A stretch of DNA of 64,000 nucleotides, from the NCBI GenBank assembly GCA_015342445.1, contig JACEFO010001047.1, forward strand, positions 1-64,000, read 5' to 3'. Under the pieces are notes generated by a model that was given only the letters and a program-made list of their open reading frames with translations, did not search any database and was not told the origin of the DNA. This DNA comes from Digitaria exilis (taxonomy: Eukaryota; Streptophyta; Magnoliopsida; Poales; Poaceae). The position numbers and the translations under genes are program-made. Positions 22,684 through 34,518 of the stretch are shown one piece after another. Each line of letters starts with the position of its first letter. Within the stretch, counting starts at the first letter, position 1.

Positions 22684-25600
22684 TGTGACATCTCTGATGT
22701 AGAAATGTAGAAAACACCTTTGAAACAGGTTAAAAAGGCAAAAAGTGAGGATGGAATTCAAAATTTCATCAAAATTCAAATTGAAATTCAAAAACAAAGG
22801 TTGTTTGACACCCAACTGAAATCTCAAGAATTTTGTACTAAACTTGAAAATCTCCAAAAATAAAAGTTGTTTGTCATCACAAATAAGGCCTAGTCACTGC
22901 TTCGAACTTTTGAAAATTTTGCAGTTTAGCCCCTCAAAAACTCGAAAAACAGTTCTGAACACCTTTTTGAATTTGGGTTGTTTGAGATTGAAAAATTTGA
23001 AATTTTAGGTTCACCCCAAAAAGAAAGTTGTGTCCCACCTCTCAAGTTCCAACTTTCATTTTTGCACTTTTTCATGTTCAGTTCAAATTTTTGGAGAAAA
23101 TTCAAAAGGGGCAAAGGAGTTCCACGGGGCTGCCAGCTCGGCCCTGGCGCGCTCTGCGCCTGGCCGGAACTCGGCCGCCACGTGGCCGGCGAGCGGCGGA
23201 GACCGCGCCGAGCCGGCCGAGCCGCGGCGTCCGCTGGCGCTTGTCCTCACGCGGTTGTCCCTCCCCTCCCGAGCCGTCATGTCGCCGCTCGACAGCACGC
23301 CTCGCCTCGCGCCGCGCGAACGCCATCAGGGCGGGCGGAGCGCCGCCGTGGCCGCGCGCTCGCGTGCGTCGCGCAGAGCCGCCTCGCGGCGGATTCCCTC
23401 CCCGCTATGCGCCAAGACGCTCTGCAGAGGATCTCCCACTCCCTCATGCGACAATCTTCGACGCCCAACCCCTCGCGCGCGCTCTGCTCGAGCTCGGCGC
23501 ATCAATGGCGCGTCAAGTCGACCATGACTCCTCACGCGCGCTCCCAAGGCAGCACGTTCCCTCTCTAGCGTGCCAAAGCACTCCACCGAGCCCCTCACAC
23601 TCTCCCCTAGCTCACGCACTTCACCAGTTCACTCCCTCGCGCTCGCTCCCGTCGTCTTCAACCTCCAGCCGCGCGGACCGAGCCGAGCTTCGAAGCCAAA
23701 TTCGTCCTCGTCCCTCCACCATTCTCAAATCCCTCGCGCACAGAGCTAGACCACTTCCCGAGCTTCCATTTCCCCCACTTCTCGCGAGCTCTCCCCAACT
23801 CTCCGGCGAGAAATCGGATTTTCCCCCAAATCCGCATTTCCGGCCACCGGAGCACGCGCACGTCGAGCCCCTACTTCGAGCCCTCCCCGAGGTCAACCGA
23901 GCCCTCCACTAGCTTCGCCGAGTCCCACTGGTGCTCTAGGACCCCTCCAACCCCGACGAGAACCACCACCCTTGCTGGAATCGAGCTCGCGGCGGCCGCA
24001 CCGCCACTGCACGTCGCCGGCGAACTCCGAGCTTCCCCCGGCCTCCCAACCGCCACCAATCGACTCGTGGTGAGCCACTGATCCTTTTCCCCCACTTCCC
24101 CGACCCTAGCTCGCCGTCGTTTGGCCGGCGCAACTCCGGCGACGAGCCGAGGACCTTTGTTCATCGTCTTCCTTTTTCCAGGGTTCCCAGTGAAAAAGTC
24201 AGGGACCTGTTCGCGAAGTTTCAAAAGATTCAAGGGCCGGCGCGTAAAAAGATTCTTAAGGTTTAACCCCTTTTTCCCGAAATCTTGTAAAATCCACCAA
24301 AAATCATACAAAAATCAGAAAAATGCACAAAAATACTCCCTGGACTCGTGAGATTGTAAACTCCAATCTCATGTTAGCATGTATATACTTTTGGTGAACC
24401 ATTTTTTAATTAAAATTCAAACTGTTAATTTAGAACCTTGTGCACCATTTCAAATCCAGAGCTCCACTAGGGCTGAGCTTTCGATATGTTGTTTGCAGTG
24501 ACTTTGGACATCTTGTGTCCAAAGGGGACCTAAAAATATGGACTGTAGCTTCGGTTATGAATTAATTTGTGATTCCTGTCTTATTGCAGTACAGAAATTA
24601 TCAAAAATAATCCATGCAGTCAAAAATCACCATTTTTCTCCAGAGGCCTAGGAACTTGTTGGCACATCTGTTAAAAATACAAAACTTAATTTTTGCTCTG
24701 TTTAGACTAGCAAATAAATAGATATGTGTTTTCGGATAGAATTTTATTGAGGACTGTCCAAGGGTTATTTTGAGCCACCACTTGGCCAGATCCCTCCTTG
24801 TACTCATGACTAGCCCTGGTAGGAAAATTTCCTGATTTGGATGTATTTTCGATTTTATATGAATTTATCTTGTTTCCTTAAGCAGCAGTTTGTACTATTT
24901 TTTATAAATTCTGTGTAGCTCCGTTTTAGCTAAATTTTGGAGTGAGCCTAACTCTTATACTCCAGTAGCTGTCATAAAGTTTATAGATAAAAAGGATGAA
25001 CAGAAACTGAGAAACAAAAATGAGAAGAAATTAAGGTGGAATTGAGTTATATAAAAGAATAGACCTTTTTGATAATTAATTAAAATGAAACATGAAAAGT
25101 CTAAAATTCCAGAACAGCACCCAAACCTCAAAATAATAAATGGGAATTCTTTTATATGTGTACACAATCACCATCATAGATACGTAAAATTTTCCACACC
25201 CCTCCTCTAATTTTGTGAAGGAGAAAGTAGTACATTAGCATGTCTAGGTGAATATGGCCTTCAAGGCCTTAGTTTTGGAATCACTAGGCAGCCGCTATAA
25301 AGTTATGCATCTCATGTAGAAGGCGCTGTTGCGGACGGCTTCTATCACCTCATCCCCGCGGACGGTGAAGGCATCCCGGAGAACGGTGCCAGCGAAGGAA
25401 CAGTCGACCCGGAGGCTAACCCCCAGCTAGCGCAAGAAGGCAAGCCCCGGAGCATAACCTAACCTTTAAAGTTTATGCATCTATGAATTCCCTATGCTTG
25501 TGCAGTTACGTTCAAGGAGTTGATTGAATACCTTAGTTGCATATTTCTAGTACCTATGACTGGCAACACTAGTATGAAAGGATCGATAGGGCATTGCTTT

Positions 25601-26849
25601 AGGTCCGTTACAAGTCGAGTGATTTCCTGTCACTCGCGAGACATAGGAGTTGCTTGTCTTTACTTATGTTGGAATCATAAGGATGGACGGGCGGGATGGT
25701 AGATGTAGATCTCCCGTCCGTGTATGATAATTGATTTAAGGTCGAAACGTGTGGTTGAGTGTGTCAAGTTTTTGAACGTACCACATGCATGCGGATATAT
25801 GGGAATCGGTAAGCCCGGTACCAGATTGAAGCAGTTAGGGCCGATAGCCATCTCTCCTTGGAAACTTTTGTTTCCCCTGCCGTACACTTGTGGATATATG
25901 CGTGATGCTGTGAGTGAAGCAGTAAACCTTTATCCTAAGGAAGTGGACCCGGTTCCGAATTGTGGATCGATGGGAAAGGTTGGGAAGTGCTTGTACCTTT
26001 TATAGCAAGCATTGTCCGTGTGTGTTGGGTTTCCCCTGGCCAGGTAGCAAAATTCGGTTCGAACTGTCCACTTCTCGCGGTTAATGAGACTGCTTACCGC
26101 CTGGCTGCATTGAGTAACAAGTGGAACTATGAGAATGATGAACTTGTTGTATGAATTAAATTGTATTGCACCACTTGTATGCTTAGAGAGGATGCTAATC
26201 TAGAATGGTTAAATCTACTAGAATATGATGCTAAAAACACGAAAGCAAGGATCTACTCTTAGTTGCTTTTCGGCAAACAAACCCACCATCCAAAAGCCTC
26301 TCATGCCTAGATGTCGGTGATGTAGTTTCCACCCGACGGGTAAGCCTTGCTGAGTATTTGTATACTCAGCCTTGCTTGTGGCTTTTATTTACAGGTAATG
26401 TGATGGATGTGGCAGTCGATGCCCTTACTTGGCCTACCCAGGTTCCCCCTGGATGGCACATCGAGTGGGTTCCGTCCTCTGCCGAGGAACGGGAGGAGTA
26501 GCACCGTGGCAGGCTTCATCATGGTGTTACGTTGTATCGTCGTTAGTTTATCTTTCCGCTGCAATGAACTACTTTTTTCCGCTGCAATGAACTTGATACT
26601 CTGATTTGAATTTCAAACTTGGTTTGTAATAACTTTGTGATACTATTTACGTATGGTGAAATTGTGGAATGTTGTAATCTCTGGAACTCACCTTCGTGTG
26701 GGCGTGCTTGTTGTTTCGATCGAGAAAGTACGTGGTTGAATCGGGTTTAATCCGACGGCGCTCCAGCTTATTCCGGATTAAGTGCCTGACTACTCGATTA
26801 GTGGTCCCGGGGTACTTAACTTGGAATAATTTCGGAGTGGACCGCCACA
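22684..26849 (+). mobile_element. Solo LTR of family C (4,166 bp)
   Basis: Starts TGTGACATCTCTGATG and ends CCGCCACA, like the LTRs of element C (47356-51536, 57995-62031), with which it aligns throughout. It is flanked by a perfect 5-bp duplication CCATG (22679-22683 and 26850-26854). No internal region remains. It has more differences from the other two copies than they have from each other, so it seems older or from another subfamily. The GC-rich part (about 23110-24130) gives long chance ORFs. Confidence 0.93.
26349..26370 (+). other. Conserved LTR hairpin, copy 1
   Basis: Perfect 9-bp inverted repeat GCTGAGTAT / ATACTCAGC with loop TTGT. The same stem, with loop TAGT, is at 51039-51060 and 61534-61555. 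A TTTACAG|GT junction follows about 25 bp downstream. Confidence 0.75.
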
Positions 26850-28499
26850 CCATGATCCAACTTTAAATATAACTTGATTCAAGTTATTACACGCCAAGTT
26901 CGACAGACATAAAAAAGTTTTTAGAGTTCGATGCAGCGGAAAATAAAAGTTCTAAACGACGATACAAGTAACATCATGATGAAGCCGTTCATGACGCTAC
27001 TCCACGCGATCCTCGCCAGACGATGGCTCCCAAACAACGGACCCACCAGGAGGAATCTAGGTCGGCCAACAAATGCCGGAAAATGCATCATTCACCTTAT
27101 TACCTGAAAAAAATGTGGCCACAAGCAAGGCTGAGTATACTAATACTCCGCAAGTCTTACCCATCGGGTGATAACTAATTCACCAACCTTTCTAGACATG
27201 CAAGGCTTTTTGGCGGAGGGGTTTATTTTGCCAAAAGCGACTAAGAATGGATCGTTACTTTCAATATTTTAGCATCCCATTCTAGTAGATTAATTATTCT
27301 AGATGAGCATCCTTTATACACAACCAAGTGGAGTAGTACAATTATATTAAAACATTAACTTCACATTCTCATAGTTCCTCTTATCACTCAATGCAGCACA
27401 GCGATCAAGTAGTCTCATTAACCGCGAGAAGAGGACAGTTCGAACCGAATTTCACTACCTGACTAGGGAAAACCCAACACACACGGATAATGCTCGCGAT
27501 GCAAACAGCATCCAACTTTTCCCTTTAATCCACAATTCGGAACCAGGGCCAACCCCTTAGGATACATGGTTATCGGATACTCGCGGACACATGCCGGCCG
27601 ATCTCACACGTGTAACCACATGTGTACACAAGGGAAATAAATTTCCAAGGAAGTAGGCAAAGCGGCCCTAGCTGTTTCAATCCGTTACTAGGCTTAGCGA
27701 TTCTCATAGGTCAGCACGTGCGTGGTACGTTCAGAAACTTGACACACAGATACCATACGTTATGACCTTAAGCAATTATCATAAACAGAGGGGAGATCTA
27801 CTCATACCATCCCGCCCATCATTCCTTATGATTCCAACATAAGGAAGAAATACAATTTCTATATCTCGCGAGTGACAGGAAATCACTCGACTTGTAACGA
27901 GTCCTTAAAGCATAGCAACTATCGATTCTATCATACTAGTTTTCAGATCATACGTAATAAGATCATGCATCTAGGTTTTCATTCAACTCCTGAAACGTAA
28001 ACGCACAAACATAAAGAAACCAAAGTTGCGAGAAGTTTAGAAATTAGGCCATGCTCCGGTGCTTGCCTCTTGCTCGGCACGAGGCTGCGAAGGGGGTGCT
28101 TGCTCGGTGATGAGGACGTTCACTTCTCCTTCTTGCACTTCTTCTTCTAGGTCTGGCACGAGCTTGTAGTTTCCATCAACGATTTGATCTTCTACACGAG
28201 ATGCAATACATGATGATTTAATTCCTATGATACTTATTCACTTAACATTATTGGTGTATTTATTGCCACAATCACCTAGACAACAATTCTTAATAATTTA
28301 TTTCTTCAAAAGCAAAAGTAGGATTTTATGCATTTCATTTCTTTTCTTTTCTTTTTGGATGGTGATTGTGTACATATATAATTTGATTATTTCTTTTCTT
28401 TTCAAAACCATAAATGGCTCTGCTGTATACATATATTTAGAGCCCTTTTTCAAAGTCCATTTACCTTTGCTTACATAAAATGAAAGCTTCTCTTTTATT
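26850..28499 (-). repeat. Element B 3' LTR, inner part, truncated
   Basis: Aligns with about 34624-36273 of the right LTR, from CATGATCCAA to CTTCTCTTTTATTT. At about 28499 the match ends and integrase sequence starts directly, so the first half of this LTR (minus-strand sense), the polypurine tract and most of integrase were deleted together. Confidence 0.87.
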
Positions 28500-30623
28500 T
28501 CAGATCTTGGTACATTTTATTGCTACCAGGATGAATGGAAAATTTGAATAGATGAGGTTCATCCAAAATTTTCTTCCGAAGTTCTGGATTGTTAGGCACG
28601 ACTAGTCGATCTTCATACCATACGACACCCTGGCCATCTTGATGGAAACATTTATATTTTTCTTTTCCCTTGTCAATCTTTCTTTTGAGGATTTTGATAC
28701 ATGTATCAGTTGATTGTGCCAAGATAATTTGATCGTGCAAGGTAGGCTCTATAGAAATGTGATTAAAATATCCATGTGGAAGAATTTCTAGATTCAGCTT
28801 TACCATCTCATGGCATAACGTGTTAGCATAGGTTTCAATGGATAGAAAATGACATTGAGCCTTGCAGCTAGCATCCGCAACCACATTAGCCTTGCCGGGG
28901 TGATAGTGCACCTCCATATCATAATCTTTCGCCAACTCTAGCCACCTTCTTTGTCTCATGTTCAAGTGAGCTTGGGTGAAAATATATTGCAAGGAACGCC
29001 CATCAGATAATGCCTCCATATTTTGAGAGCATGAATGACGGCTGCCAATTCAAGGTCGTGAGTTAGGTAATTCTGCTCATGGGGGCGAAGTGCTTGTGAA
29101 GCATAAGCAATGACCCGGTTTTCTTGCATAAGCACACGACCAAGGCCAGTGCCTGAAGCATCACAATAAACATCGTAAGGCTTTGAATTATCGGGTTGAG
29201 CTAAGACTCGGGCTGATGTCAGGTGCTTCCTCAAAGTGCAGAAAGCCTCTTCACATTTATCACCCCAGACAAATTTAACACCCTTTTTTAATAGCTCCGT
29301 CATTGGTTTGGCAATTCTGGAGAAATCCGGGATAAAGCGGCGATAATAACCTGCCAACCCCAGAAAAATCCTTATCTCATGCACGGAGATGGGTGGCTTC
29401 CAATCCATTACTTGCTGCACTTTGGTTGGATCCATGGCTATGCCATCCTTGAAGACACTATGCCCCAAAAATTTAACACTATCCAACCAAAATTCACATT
29501 TGGAAAATTTGGCATAAAGCCGGCGATCTCGTAGACGTTGGGCGACAATTCGAAGATGTTCGACATGTTCTTCTTCGTTCTTGGAATAGATAAGAATATC
29601 ATCAATGAATACCACCACAAATTTGTCAAGCTCGGGCATGAACACCGAATTCACGAGATACATGAAATAAGCGGGAGCATTTGTGAGCCCGAAGGACATG
29701 ACCAAATATTCATATAACCCATACCGGGTGGAGAATTCGGTCTTTGGAATATCACAAGGACAGTTTTTTATTTGATGATAGCCCGAGCGAAGATCAATCT
29801 TGGAGAAAACTTTTGCCCCAGCTAATTGATCGAAAAGGACATCAATACGAGGCAGCATATACTTATTTTTAATTGTCACCGCATTGAGAGGTCGGTAGTC
29901 AACACACAACCTCAACGTGTGATCTTTCTTTTTCACAAAGATGGCTGGGCAGCCCCAAGGGGATGTGCTTGGGCGAATAAAACCCTTGTCCAGAAGTTCT
30001 TGTAGTTCAATTTTTAATTCCGCTAACTCCTTGGGCGGCATTCTATAGGGTCTTTTTGAGATAGGTGCAGTGCCGGGTTGAAGTTCAATGGCAAATTCAA
30101 TATCCCGATCTGGTGGCATTCCAGGTAGGTCATCCGGAAATACATCGGCATATTCACATACCACAAGAATATCTTCAAGTCGAGACTCCACCATTGAAAA
30201 ATCACATGAATTTATATACTCTCATCGTGGGAAATAAATTGTGCTAGCCCCATGTGTTGGTGAATTATTATCCACTGCTCTTTCTGAAACATCTAGCAAT
30301 ACTTTGTGTGTGGTCATCCAATTTGTACCTAGAACAATGTCAATTCCTTCCAAACCCAAAAGAATTAAGTTGGTGGGGAAAATTTTACTACCCAATTTAA
30401 TTGGCACTTTATGGGTAACTTGATTTGTTGCAATTTTTCCACCAGCGGTTGCTATCATGTATGATGATTTGGTATGGCAAAAATTTAATCCACACCTCGC
30501 ATTAAATTTTGGACTTATAAAGCTATGAGTTGCACCCGAATCAAATAATATAACCACAAGTTGGTTGTGGACAAGAAAAGTACCCGTCATAACTGGAGCT
30601 CCTTCAGGCAGATCGACCAACAC
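28500..30623 (-). pseudogene. Element B pol: protease, RT, RNase H, start of integrase
   Basis: Protease (30222-30623) has ILFDSGATHSFIS and GIDIVLGTNWM. After in-frame stops near 30200, RT follows (28962-30194) with KGFIRPSTSPWGCPAIFVKK, KIDLRSGYHQ, FIDDILIYSKN, FLGLAGYYRRFIPDF and RNase H DVYCDASGTGLG and HDLELAAVIHALKIWRHYL. A frameshift near 29000 leads to 28495-29019 with IFTQAHLNMRQRRWLELAKD, HPGKANVVADA and the first half of the integrase zinc finger (FKFSIHPGSNKMYQDLK). The catalytic integrase core and any chromodomain are gone: sequence passes straight into LTR at 28499. The element could not integrate on its own. Confidence 0.9.
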
Positions 30624-31712
30624 AGTGAAATTGAGTCTCCCCTACATGACCTGAACACGGGGTTGTTGGCCCTTGTTCTGTTGATTTGGCTACTTGTTCT
30701 GGGGACAATCCTTGATGAAATGCTTGTTGCTGCCACATTTGTAACAATTATAGCCACTTCCAGGGCGAGGTGGCTGCTGCATATTCTGGCCGGAGGCTTG
30801 CTGCTGCTGCGATGGAGGAAAACGAGGGGCATTTTGCTGCGGTGGCCTAGCCACCCATTGCCCCGCCTGAGGCGCTCTCTACTGTCCCTGTGAGGCCGCT
30901 GGTGGAACCAGTCAAAACTTCTGAGTCTGCCCACTAGAAGGAGGAGCAGAAGCCTTCCTTTCTTATCGGCCTTGTGAGCTAAATTAGCATCCTCTTGCGC
31001 GATGGCAATATTCACAAGGTCACCATAAGTAGCCACTCGGGTAGTGGTCAATTGCGCCTTGAGCTTAGAGTTAAGCCCACGACAGAACCTTTCCATCTTC
31101 TTAGCATCAATGTTAGCATGATGATCTGCATAAGGACATAGACAATTGAAAGCCTGAGCATATTGGAGGACTGAGCTGGTGCCTTGAGTCAAATTCAAGA
31201 ATTCATTCAACTTTCTTTCCACAAGACCCCTCTGGAATATGGTGTTTCTTGAAGGCAGTTTTGAATTCATCCCAGGTCACCTCATGACCTTGAGCAACCA
31301 AAGCATGATAGTTGTCCCACCATAAAAGTGCATTGCCGTGGACCTGCTGAGCGGCAACAACCACCCTGTGTGTCTCAGAACATGGCGCATAGAGAATGGA
31401 GAACTTTGATTCAATATTCCGAATCCAGGCGTATGCCTCCAAGGGTTCATCGGCCTTAGAGAAAACCGGAGGATGTGTGCCCAAGAAATCCTCATAGCGG
31501 GCTGCTTGAGGTTGGTGATCTTGCTGTCCTCCTTGGCGTTGCTGTTGCTGCCGCAATTGTTGCTGCATCAACTGCTGCTGCTGCTGGAGATTTCGAAGAA
31601 TCTCTGTTTGTGTCGCATACAATTGCTGCTAATTTGGAGCTTCCGGTGGTGGGGGTTCTTGGGAGCCATTTCCCTCAAGGCCACCACTACGAGTGCGGTG
31701 ATTAGATGCCAT
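30587..31712 (-). pseudogene. Element B gag
   Basis: Begins ATGGCATCTAATC at 31712, directly behind ACTACAG. An in-frame TAG lies near 31629. The ORF 31203-31622 then reads QQLYATQTEILRNLQ, a Gln-rich stretch, RYEDFLGTHPPVFSKADEPL and LLWWDNYHALV; after a shift near 31215 it goes on with ERKLNEFLNLTQGT, QYAQAFNCLCPYA and FCRGLNSKLKAQL. The Cys-rich nucleocapsid motif is readable only in another frame near 30730-30770. The same domain order is seen in element C gag (54302-55488). Confidence 0.87.
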
Positions 31713-32357
31713 CTGTAGTTAATAAATTTTTATATTAGCCACATATCTCATAAGCTTGCTTTGAAAAACAATCAAGATAGGACATGGGCAATTCTTAAGA
31801 AAATTCAGTACTACAGTAATAATGCACTTGACTGTAAGCAGTTTTGGTAGAAAATTCATATCTCGCAGATCAGATCGAAGTAGAGGCTCAAACTTGGTGA
31901 TTAGATAGAAAATTTATCATTCTAAAACTTTCATCTGTGGCGCAAACTCAGAACCTCAGGGGAACAAAGTCGAAAAATCCACTTTCTCTGTCTCTGTCTT
32001 GGCTGTTTTCCTGCAGACCGAGCTGTAGTATTTTATTCATAACTCCGGTTCCACTAACCCATTACCTCTGAATTTTCGCAAGCAGTTAGTTTAAAACATT
32101 TCACACAACTTTGTAATTCATCACACAACCCATAAATCAAAGGAAATAAGGCAAATAAAATGAACAAGGTTCAGCCGCAGAAAGTTACAGCAAAACGATT
32201 ACATCACTTTTGAGTTTCTAGGGTCACACTACCCTAATCAAGTTGTTAGAAGTTTTGCTTGCTGTACAAAAGCGATACTCAACTCAAGCTAGCCTATTAC
32301 ATCACTATCCAAAAGTAGGCTACGCCAGAAGAGTACGATCTCCACTAACTAAGCGAA
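31713..32357 (-). other. Spacer between ORF0 and gag of element B
   Basis: No ORF is recognised. The minus strand ends in an AT-rich stretch and TTAACTACAG just before the gag ATG, which looks like a 3' splice site. It corresponds to 53685-54301 of element C. Confidence 0.6.
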
Positions 32358-33255
32358 CTAGACACCGCCAACGTTGTTGACGGACGCGGTGCTACCCTCC
32401 GGAGTCGCTGGTGGTGGTGGCACTACACCACTCAGTGCATCAACTCCTGGCTCAACCTGTAGCTCCTCTGGGTCCTGCTGAGGTGCCTGCTGACCATGCT
32501 CATGGTCATGGTGCCATTCGAGGTGATCGTTGGCCTCGTTCAGATCCATCTGTATATCCTGGACCTCATCCTCAAGCTCACCGATCCTAGCTGCATGAGC
32601 ATCTCTCTCTCCCTGAAGTGTGGCATTCTTGCCCTGCAGTATAGTGACAAGAGCCTCAAGCTCCTGGATACGGGCGGCCTGAGTGCCCATCTCAAGAGAC
32701 ATCTCCACCCATTAGGCCTCCCTCTGCTGTTGGGCAACCCCAAGCCTTCCAATCACATGATCTGCGGTCTGCCCCAACATAAACTGCAGCCTGTAAAGTG
32801 CAAATATGCACCTCAAGAGAGTGTAGATGGTCTGCTGCGGGTATAGTATACCCACCACTCTATTGTGCTCGATACGGTACAGCCATGCCATGTCATCCCA
32901 CTGGACTGCTGGAAACAACCCGATGGGATGAAGAACCACCTCTAGTGGGTGCTGCCCACAAAAGGTCCTAAGTGCCTGGAAGGCTGCCAACTTGGGTATC
33001 AATCAGACGGTGACCAAAGGCTTCTGCCTGCAGCAAGGGCCACTTGGGGTGGAGTGGGTGAGACAACAAGGAAAGCTGTATGTGATAACGGGACACGCCA
33101 TGCTCCTCAAACTCCTGACCTACGTAGTGTGGACGCGTGTTGTACCCAAACTCCCTCAACAGATCCCATAAAATGGTGGCAAACCCTTCAAACTGAGGTA
33201 CATTGTTATTGATCAGTTTTGCCACAAAGGCATCAAAGTCCGAGACATCATCCAT
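32358..33255 (-). pseudogene. Element B ORF0 (extra ORF upstream of gag)
   Basis: Starts ATGGATGATG at 33255 behind TTTCTATTCAG. The first part (FEGFATILWDLLREFGY, PHYVGQEFEEHGVSRYHI) resembles ORF0 of element C (GFPSILWSVLQALDY, YERTLIRDRGVTRSRV). A frameshift near 32995 and a TAA at about 32712-32714 break it. The last ORF (32358-32708) is a heptad-like coil (IQELEALVTILQGKNATLQGE..., IGELEDEVQDIQMDL) and an acidic/Pro-rich tail, again like element C. The function is unknown. Confidence 0.82.
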
Positions 33256-34503
33256 CTGAATAGAAACGTTAAAAAGTGAGAACCGTAAAATTGGACAGGA
33301 AAAACGAAATCTGGACAGCAATGGAAAAAAAACATAACTCTAAAAATAGACATCCAAAAATTTCCAAACTTTCACCAGATTGTTCTTGACATGTTACTGG
33401 ACAAGTCTCATGTTTACCATTTCGTCATATTTGGAGGTTAAGGTGGTGCAAAAATTCAAGTTTTTACTGACTGTTCCCAGAATTTTCAGGAAGACAGGAA
33501 GTTGGTAAAAGGACTATATTTCGAATTCTACTTGCCCAAAAGTCTTGAATTTTCTAAAGCATAAACTTCAGTACCTGACAAACAAGTTTCTTTTTGACCA
33601 CTTTCACAACAAACACTCAGAAAAAGGTCGAAACACAGCTTGAAAAGAGTTGCCCCAAAAAGGACAGAATCTGTGCTCATAGATTTGGATTCGATTTTTG
33701 GTGAGTTGCACATGATTTGAAAGCCATTTTAAGTAGGAGTATTTTGTGAATTATATGATGCATTAATGGCCTATACGTCCTCATAATCACACATTTTCCC
33801 AATAACTTTGGACGTACGAAGTTAGTGCCGGTAGCATGGCAATATTACTCGGCTCTCTCTATAATAAGTAGTCGAATTTTGCTACTCGTTGTCAACTTAA
33901 AGAATCGAGGTTAGCGTACTTGCAGAAAACTCATCCAGAGCATTTATATTGAACCTCCCATGCCAGCACTCATGGAAGCGTCCACATTCATTACCACCCA
34001 CTATAGTGGTGGCACCCGTACGATTGCCGTTGTACGGGCAACGTGCATACGTCACCGAGGCAACGTATTAACTGTTTCATACACTCATGAAATAGTGTAT
34101 TGACTTTGTGCCGCCATCATATTTGCGTATGATGTCGTGGTACGCTACAGCAATAGCCGTACCTTGCGCCCACCATACTATTCTACATTCATATGCTATA
34201 AAATAGCGTATTGACTATGTGCCGCCACTATATTTTCATATAGTGCCGTGGTACGCTACAACAATCGTCGTACCTTGCGCCCACCATTGCAAGAAGTAAA
34301 TGACATGAATTAAATGTGCTAGAAGTCAGTCATATAGTTAATTGCCACCTATCATAACGTGATCCCTTAACCCACATATAGGCTTCACGCTCTATAGTTT
34401 AATCCTTAGTGATCGAACATCTTAGCGCTGCGGAAGCTAAAGTTGACAATTTTTATCGAAAAGATTGTTTAAGGTATATTGCTCACTCCGAGTTACGTGT
34501 CTC
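33256..34503 (-). other. Untranslated leader of element B
   Basis: Runs from the primer site to ORF0. It contains the two-module hairpin region at 34080-34274 and a further hairpin near 34018-34042 (CCCGTAC / GTACGGG). Between about 33260 and 33720 it is AT-rich with Phe/Lys-like low complexity and ends in a pyrimidine-rich stretch and CAG before the ORF0 start. No protein is recognised. Confidence 0.7.
34080..34274 (-). ncRNA. Structured RNA leader of element B: two tandem three-hairpin modules
   Basis: Minus-strand order in each module: hairpin 1 with arms GGTACG / CGTACC; hairpin 2 with arms CACTATAT / ATATAGTG and loop GAAA (module 1) or CATCATAC / ATATGATG and loop GCAA (module 2); hairpin 3 with arms ATACGCTAT / ATAGCATAT (module 1) or ATACACT / AGTGTAT (module 2). 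The same design occurs in element C at 51793-51986. Hairpin 3 of the second module pairs G:C in element C and A:U here, a compensatory change. Role unknown; packaging, dimerisation or translation control are possible. Confidence 0.75.
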
Positions 34504-34516
34504 GGCTCTGGTACCA
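34504..34516 (-). other. Primer-binding site of element B
   Basis: The minus strand reads TGGTACCAGAGCC two bases after the LTR end, an initiator-Met-tRNA-type primer site. Confidence 0.88.
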
Positions 34517-34518
34517 AC

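Noticed and set aside
23028..23912. Long overlapping ORFs on both strands in the GC-rich part of the family C LTRs (also 47701-48527 and 58114-59165)
   Set aside because: They lie in LTR sequence, are Arg/Ala/Pro/Ser-rich, run open in several frames at once because of GC content, and show no domain. They differ by frameshifts between LTR copies.
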